Notes under the pieces: model-generated
Told to the model about the DNA's origin: nothing
Database searches by the model: none
The model's input: only the letters and a program-made list of their open reading frames with translations
From: Pteria penguin
Lineage: Eukaryota; Mollusca; Bivalvia; Pterioida; Pteriidae
Length of the DNA: 64,000 nucleotides
Reading direction: 5' to 3'
Assembly (NCBI GenBank): GCA_035048485.1
Contig: CM068592.1
Coordinates: forward strand, 31,804,001-31,868,000
Translations under genes and position numbers: made by a program
Shown here: positions 62,701 through 64,000 of the stretch, one piece after another
Layout of the letters: each line of letters opens with the position of its first letter
Numbering within the stretch: position 1 is the stretch's first letter

Positions 62701-63348
62701 CAAGGTTTCGTCTGGTATCTATGTAGTCTAGGTTCTGTCCCAGGTTTTGTCTGGCATCTATGTAGGCTGAGTTTAGTCCCAGATTTTGTCTGGTATCTAT
62801 TTAGGCTGAGTTTAGTCCCAGAGTTTGTCTGGTATCTATTTAGGCTGGGTTCAGTCCCAGCTTTCTTCTAGTATCTACGTAGGCTGGGTTCAGTCCCAGG
62901 TTTTCTCTGGTATCTATACATGTGGAGTTCAGTCCCAGGTTTCATCTGGTATCCATTTAAGCTGGGTTCAGTTCTGGTTGGGTCCATGTAGGAAGTTTTA
63001 TCTGTTAAGATTTGGTAATAATCTGTGGTTTCTCCGATTTCCTCTTTTATATATTTTTAAAATTACTCCTGATAAAATCAATGAGGGTGCCAGGTCGAGG
63101 GCCTTATTATTTGCCATCATTGAATTCATCAGCAGTAATTTCTATACTGACAGTCATCATAAAGGTGTCATAGTCTCTGTGTAGGAATGTACAATAACCA
63201 ACAATCATTTTATTTACAGTATTGGATGCTCAGTAAGAATGGTGAAATCAGGCGAGATGATGGTTGCCTTGACTATTCTGGAGGAGAGAATATCATAATA
63301 TATCCATGCCATGGCCAGAAGGGCAACCAGGAATGGTTTTACAAAGAG
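38283..63348 (+). CDS. Polypeptide N-acetylgalactosaminyltransferase, multi-exon, 3' end outside window
   Basis: Transfers GalNAc from UDP-GalNAc to Ser/Thr of secreted and membrane proteins in the Golgi (GT27 family, retaining, Mn-dependent). I joined ten exon positions by GT-AG sites with continuous phase: 38283-38703, 41892-42045, 42214-42380, 43820-43984, one of six exon 5 versions, 57380-57497, 60395-60580, 60964-61092, 61406-61510, 63220-63348. With the first exon 5 version this gives 597 codons, against roughly 560-640 residues for typical whole family members, and the last lectin repeat is still missing. Motifs seen in order: type II anchor, [41 protein letters not shown], lectin CVD/GGNQYW and CLD/GNQEW. 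The subfamily is not settled: exons 7-8 ([23 protein letters not shown]) look closest to arthropod Pgant-type enzymes as I remember them. Family assignment is very secure; isoform structure is inferred. Confidence 0.96.
38704..41891 (+). other. GALNT intron 1
   Basis: 3.2 kb from gtacgt to ttttgtag. ORFs at 40003-40287 and 40337-40603 show no family features and are not supported as exons. Confidence 0.8.
41892..42045 (+). CDS. GALNT exon 2: stem to catalytic domain junction
   Basis: Enters in phase 1 after a ttttgtag acceptor and leaves in phase 2 at GAAGA|gtaagt. It encodes [12 protein letters not shown]...[19 protein letters not shown]...[13 protein letters not shown]. The pattern [17 protein letters not shown] is the family's conserved entry to the catalytic domain (compare FNLMASEMIALNRSLPDVR in vertebrate GALNT1, recalled). 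It contains no ATG-initiated ORF long enough for simple ORF callers. Phase agrees exactly with exon 1 (one base carried over) and exon 3. Confidence 0.93.
42214..42380 (+). CDS. GALNT exon 3: nucleotide-sugar binding half of GT-A fold
   Basis: The acceptor tggttgtttacag is followed by A TGT AAA, restoring the frame from exon 2. The exon encodes [40 protein letters not shown]...[23 protein letters not shown] and EIILVDD are the first strands of the GT-A catalytic domain that bind the UDP moiety. The donor is ATGG|gtatgt at 42381, phase 1. The ATG at 42224 that an ORF caller would choose is internal to the protein and not a real start. Confidence 0.95.
42381..43819 (+). other. GALNT intron 3 with tandem phrase and old mobile element
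   Basis: At 42487-42672 a phrase around 'gtttctggt(tt)(t)' repeats about six times. At about 42825-43110 is an eroded copy of the 5286 element (tagcgcacctgag, aaacttggacagg, ggtcccctacaaatg). Confidence 0.65.
43820..43984 (+). CDS. GALNT exon 4: GT1 motif with DSH metal site
   Basis: Acceptor ctatttatag, phase 1 in and phase 1 out. The exon encodes [20 protein letters not shown]...[41 protein letters not shown] and the D-x-H of DSHCEC are the family's UDP and manganese ligands. The donor GAAG|gttggt is suboptimal beyond +2. This is the constant exon to which every exon 5 alternative must join; the split Gly codon (G|GN) is shared by all six. Confidence 0.95.
44483..44699 (+). CDS. GALNT exon 5a (alternative version 1)
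   Basis: 217 bases (3n+1), acceptor ccacctttgtag, donor TCAG|gtatac. It encodes [30 protein letters not shown]...[31 protein letters not shown]. This is the most conventional of the six, keeping [14 protein letters not shown] and a basic stretch before PVR as in vertebrate GALNT1-like enzymes, so it is probably the ancestral form. It lies 498 bases after exon 4 and 4.7 kb before the next copy. The ORF with a start upstream (from 44338) is intron read-through. Confidence 0.93.
46145..46915 (+). repeat. 25-bp satellite in GALNT ('gaattgacttaggtatatac')
   Basis: About 30 units of gaattgacttaggtatatac-gctat with small variants (tgactg/tgactt, acgct/atgct). One unit at 46826-46853 is replaced by an imperfect palindrome (cagagacatagagtag/tctatgcctctg). 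Confidence 0.93.
48788..49062 (-). repeat. tRNA-derived SINE, family 1 (copy d) in GALNT intron
   Basis: Body matches copy a. On the minus strand the head reads gcagctagttaagcctggcg ... ggttagaatccc, an A/B-box pair. It lies antisense to GALNT, 0.3 kb before exon 5b. The small plus-strand ORF at 48901 is inside it. Confidence 0.7.
49371..49584 (+). CDS. GALNT exon 5b (alternative version 2)
   Basis: 214 bases, strong acceptor cctttcatgttcttcag, donor TTAG|gttagt. It encodes [35 protein letters not shown]...[23 protein letters not shown]...DPVR. Against 5a, the Cys of VVCP becomes Thr, GGFDW becomes VGKFNW, and the Arg-rich tail is shortened. It resembles 5d most (VVTPVI, GKFNW, PxYxKK), suggesting that these two are the more recent duplicates. 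Confidence 0.9.
49585..51747 (+). other. Intron between exon 5b and 5c
   Basis: Includes repeated phrases at 50780-50975 (catttgtgtggg(g)cagta..tccatgagtaacctggtagaac) and the minisatellite at 51068. No other exon copy seen. Confidence 0.65.
51068..51520 (+). repeat. Minisatellite 'ggtggtccaggatatctgag' with higher-order pattern
   Basis: Units of about 20 and 26 bases alternate (ggtggtctaggatatctgca-gaga versus ggtggtccaggatatctgag). A block of about 180 bases repeats (starts near 51095 and 51275). Confidence 0.9.
51748..51961 (+). CDS. GALNT exon 5c (alternative version 3)
   Basis: 214 bases, acceptor ccttacctacaacag, donor TTAG|gtgatt. Translating from the split Gly gives [34 protein letters not shown]...[22 protein letters not shown]...NSPIR. 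It keeps the CPVID of 5a but has GRFDW like 5f. It has no start codon long enough to be called as an ORF, so it is invisible to ATG-based ORF finding; I found it by homology to its neighbours. Phase and length match the other five exactly. Confidence 0.9.
52474..52685 (+). other. Candidate phase-compatible terminal or poison exon inside the exon 5 array
   Basis: A good acceptor (ttgccttctccatttag) is followed by gttgc, giving the same split Gly codon as the six exon 5 copies. The frame is then open for about 69 codons (start [16 protein letters not shown], end [10 protein letters not shown]) to a TAA at 52683. Resemblance to [15 protein letters not shown] is slight (LLE, NKS). If spliced to exon 4 it would truncate the enzyme right after the metal site. 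It could be a degenerate exon 5 copy, a regulatory poison exon, or chance. I do not recognise the protein. Confidence 0.3.
52827..53040 (+). CDS. GALNT exon 5d (alternative version 4)
   Basis: 214 bases, weak acceptor (tgtgtttgataaatag, few pyrimidines), donor TTAG|gttaga. It encodes [37 protein letters not shown]...[26 protein letters not shown]...SPVR. It is closely similar in layout to 5b. The frame stays fully open and the conserved positions (GWLEPLL, P of VVTP, FxW, FxW, PVR) are intact, so I see no sign of decay. Confidence 0.9.
53041..53767 (+). other. Intron between exon 5d and 5e
   Basis: AT-rich, no repeat or further exon recognised. The last 70 bases are open in frame with 5e. 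Confidence 0.6.
53768..53969 (+). CDS. GALNT exon 5e (alternative version 5, divergent)
   Basis: 202 bases, still 3n+1; donor CTCAG|gttcat. It encodes [35 protein letters not shown]...[30 protein letters not shown]. It is four residues shorter than 5b-5d and 5f. The Trp of the first F-x-W is replaced by Ile (FRI), and PVR is PLR. The acceptor (gttaattacattgaag) is poor, and the reading frame is open upstream to about 53695, so the exact 5' boundary is less certain than for the others. It is either the most specialised isoform or one under relaxed constraint. Confidence 0.78.
53970..54897 (+). other. Intron between exon 5e and 5f
   Basis: AT-rich, nothing else recognised. Confidence 0.6.
54898..55111 (+). 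CDS. GALNT exon 5f (alternative version 6)
   Basis: 214 bases, acceptor ggtaatgtctcttag, donor CTAG|gtcagt. It encodes [38 protein letters not shown]...[25 protein letters not shown]...SPAR. The stretch after VV differs most (YPQMPQI instead of CPVIDVI), while FDW and the second FxW are retained. It is the last copy I can find before constant exon 6, 2.3 kb downstream. Confidence 0.9.
55112..57379 (+). other. Intron between exon 5f and 6
   Basis: AT-rich. At 56020-56160 a phrase 'agtcaaactgcttcagtcag' plus 'aaatatacatcataaattaa' occurs three times. No further exon 5 copy found. Confidence 0.6.
57380..57497 (+). CDS. GALNT exon 6: WGGEN motif
   Basis: The acceptor taatgtatttag plus G completes the Arg codon (AG|G) left by any exon 5 version. 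The exon encodes [48 protein letters not shown] and [10 protein letters not shown] are the Gal/GalNAc-T motif of the family; the Glu is catalytically essential in studied members. The donor is AGG|gtaggt, phase 0. No ORF with a start codon covers it. Confidence 0.96.
57951..58770. mobile_element. Internally deleted copy of the 5286-7852 element, in GALNT intron 6
   Basis: Starts with the same hairpin agctcacctgagccaaag and then jumps to sequence matching about 7120-7852, including the 3' hairpin end. Only scattered differences from that copy are seen, so the two are close relatives. The ORFs at 57876-58387 and 58584-59048 (-) belong partly to it. Confidence 0.82.
59701..59835 (+). repeat. tRNA-derived SINE, family 3 (head only), GALNT intron 6
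   Basis: gggcaggcttggtatagtga .. gatgatctgag .. gattcccacattctgccact aligns with 35653 onward; the B box is mutated (gtctgattccc). Confidence 0.6.
60395..60580 (+). CDS. GALNT exon 7: catalytic flexible loop
   Basis: 62 codons in phase 0 on both sides; acceptor gaatttcattgcag, donor GACTTG|gtaagt. It encodes [35 protein letters not shown]...[32 protein letters not shown] includes a manganese/UDP-contacting His and begins the mobile loop that closes over the active site. This loop is constant in every predicted isoform, which locates the isoform variation in exon 5 rather than here. Confidence 0.96.
60964..61092 (+). CDS. GALNT exon 8: end of catalytic domain and linker
   Basis: 43 codons in phase 0; acceptor gtttctgaaatttcag, donor GAG|gtaaag. 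It encodes [45 protein letters not shown]-x-x-x-R-x-x-LR-x-x-LxCKSF-x-W-x-x-x-x-IYP is the conserved end of the family's catalytic domain and leads into the lectin domain. Confidence 0.95.
61200..61345 (+). repeat. ~40-bp tandem repeat in GALNT intron 8
   Basis: About four units of 'gtacctgccacatggtactt' plus 'aggtagggtacc' in a 313-base intron, so the repeat fills nearly half of it. Confidence 0.8.
61406..61510 (+). CDS. GALNT exon 9: ricin-type lectin repeat alpha
   Basis: 35 codons in phase 0, acceptor ctatttatctttatag, donor CAG|gtaagt. It encodes [38 protein letters not shown] and CHNQGGNQ(YW) match the CLD and QxW elements of a ricin-B type repeat that binds existing GalNAc in family members. 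The final 25 or so coding bases recur in the downstream intron as a tandem repeat. Confidence 0.94.
61485..62190 (+). repeat. Tandem repeat derived from exon 9 3' end and its splice donor
   Basis: The exon 9 end (gtcataaccagggtggaaac-cag|gtaagtgtgg) recurs through the start of intron 9 in eroding units. Perfect AG|GTAA steps occur at GT positions 61548, 61655, 61689, 61723 and 61958. Toward the right the unit becomes 'tctgatgtcataaccaggta'. Confidence 0.85.
62490..62990 (+). repeat. ~39-40 bp tandem repeat in GALNT intron 9
   Basis: About 13 diverged units of 'ggctgggttcagtcccaggt' plus 'tttgtctggtatctatgta'. The ORF at 62825-63184 is repeat-encoded. Confidence 0.88.
63220..63348 (+). CDS. 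GALNT exon 10: lectin repeat beta
   Basis: 43 codons in phase 0; acceptor tcattttatttacag, donor GAG|gtaatt. It encodes [43 protein letters not shown], completing the alpha QxW and giving a full beta repeat (CLD ... [10 protein letters not shown]). Repeat gamma, the stop codon and the 3'UTR must lie beyond the window. An ORF continuing after 63348 is intron read-through. Confidence 0.95.
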
Positions 63349-63534
63349 GTAATTGAAGTAACCCCTATATGTACACATAGAATATGCCAAGGTCTGAATC
63401 TTAGGAATCTTGGGCTATTAATTAGTACATGAATATTTTCTTAACATTTTAGCATTTATCATTTACTTACATCCAGTTGTCCACATCATAATCATCTATG
63501 GAATCCTAATGGGAATAAATAGGAATTCTATTAA

Positions 63535-64000
63535 GGCTTCGCCTCTCTGCTATTCTATCAGGGCCTCTATGCTATTCTATCAGGGCCTCTATGCTATTCT
63601 ATTAAAGGCTCTATGCTATTCTATCAGGGCCTGTATGCTATTCTATTAAAGGCTCTATGCTATTCTATCAGGGCCTGTATGCTATTCTATTAAAGGCTCC
63701 ATGCTATTCTATCAGGGCCTGTATGCTATTCTATTAAAGGCTCTATGCTATTCTATCAGGGCCTGTATGCTATTCTATTATAGGCTCTATGCTATTCTAT
63801 CAGGGCCTGTATGCTATTCTATTAAAGGCTCTATGCTATTCTATCAGGGCCTGTATGCTATTCTATTAAAGGCTCTATGCTATTCTATCAGGGCCTGTAT
63901 GCTATTCTATTAAAGGCTCCATGCTATTCTATCAGGGCCTGTATGCTATTCTATTAAAGGCTCTATGCTATTCTATCAGGGCCTGTATGCTATTCTATTA
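63535..64000 (+). repeat. 22/44-bp satellite in GALNT intron 10, runs off window
   Basis: Alternating 22-base half-units ctattctatcagggcctgta-tg and ctattctattaaaggctcta-tg, about 20 half-units. The array continues past the window end; the ORF at 63701 is an artefact. Confidence 0.93.

Overview
The window is eukaryotic, AT-rich and dominated by repeats. It is almost certainly from a marine mollusc, probably a bivalve. The evidence is tRNA-derived SINEs, a repeat beginning with an AGCTCACCTGAGCC hairpin that is abundant in bivalve genomes, many minisatellites, and small exons with GT-AG introns. Most computed ORFs are satellite or transposon artefacts.

One gene is unambiguous. From 38171 to beyond the right edge, on the + strand, lies a polypeptide N-acetylgalactosaminyltransferase (pp-GalNAc-T, GALNT/Pgant family), the Golgi enzyme that starts mucin-type O-glycosylation. 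Exon 1 encodes the cytoplasmic tail, membrane anchor and stem. Exons 2-4 encode the GT-A nucleotide-sugar half, ending in the DSH metal site and CEC. Exon 6 carries the WGGEN motif, exon 7 the CSHVGHIFR loop, and exons 8-10 the linker and first two ricin-type lectin repeats. The third lectin repeat and stop codon lie outside the window.

The standout feature is between exons 4 and 6. Six tandem homologous versions of exon 5 (44483, 49371, 51748, 52827, 53768, 54898) each encode the GWLEPLL...PVR segment that follows the metal site and lines the acceptor side of the active site. All enter and leave in the same phase and are 3n+1 long. Skipping all of them, or joining two, shifts the frame into an early stop. 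The layout therefore predicts a mutually exclusive exon cassette giving up to six enzyme isoforms that differ only at the acceptor face. One of the six has no start codon and is easily missed by ORF calling. A seventh, phase-compatible open segment ending in a stop (52474-52685) sits inside the array.

Layout: 1-5285 has no recognisable gene (one SINE). 5286-7852 is a composite mobile element, with a deleted sister copy at 57951-58770 in the GALNT intron. 8030-9440 holds a dispersed repeat, a palindrome and a tandem array. 10275-13265 is a large minisatellite with higher-order duplication. 13276-13932 (-) is a possible small gene. 14518-15395, 19487-20515 and 25810-26200 are satellites. 20516-38170 is mostly unassigned sequence with SINEs. 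38171-64000 is the GALNT gene, whose introns carry further minisatellites, including one built from the exon 9 splice donor.
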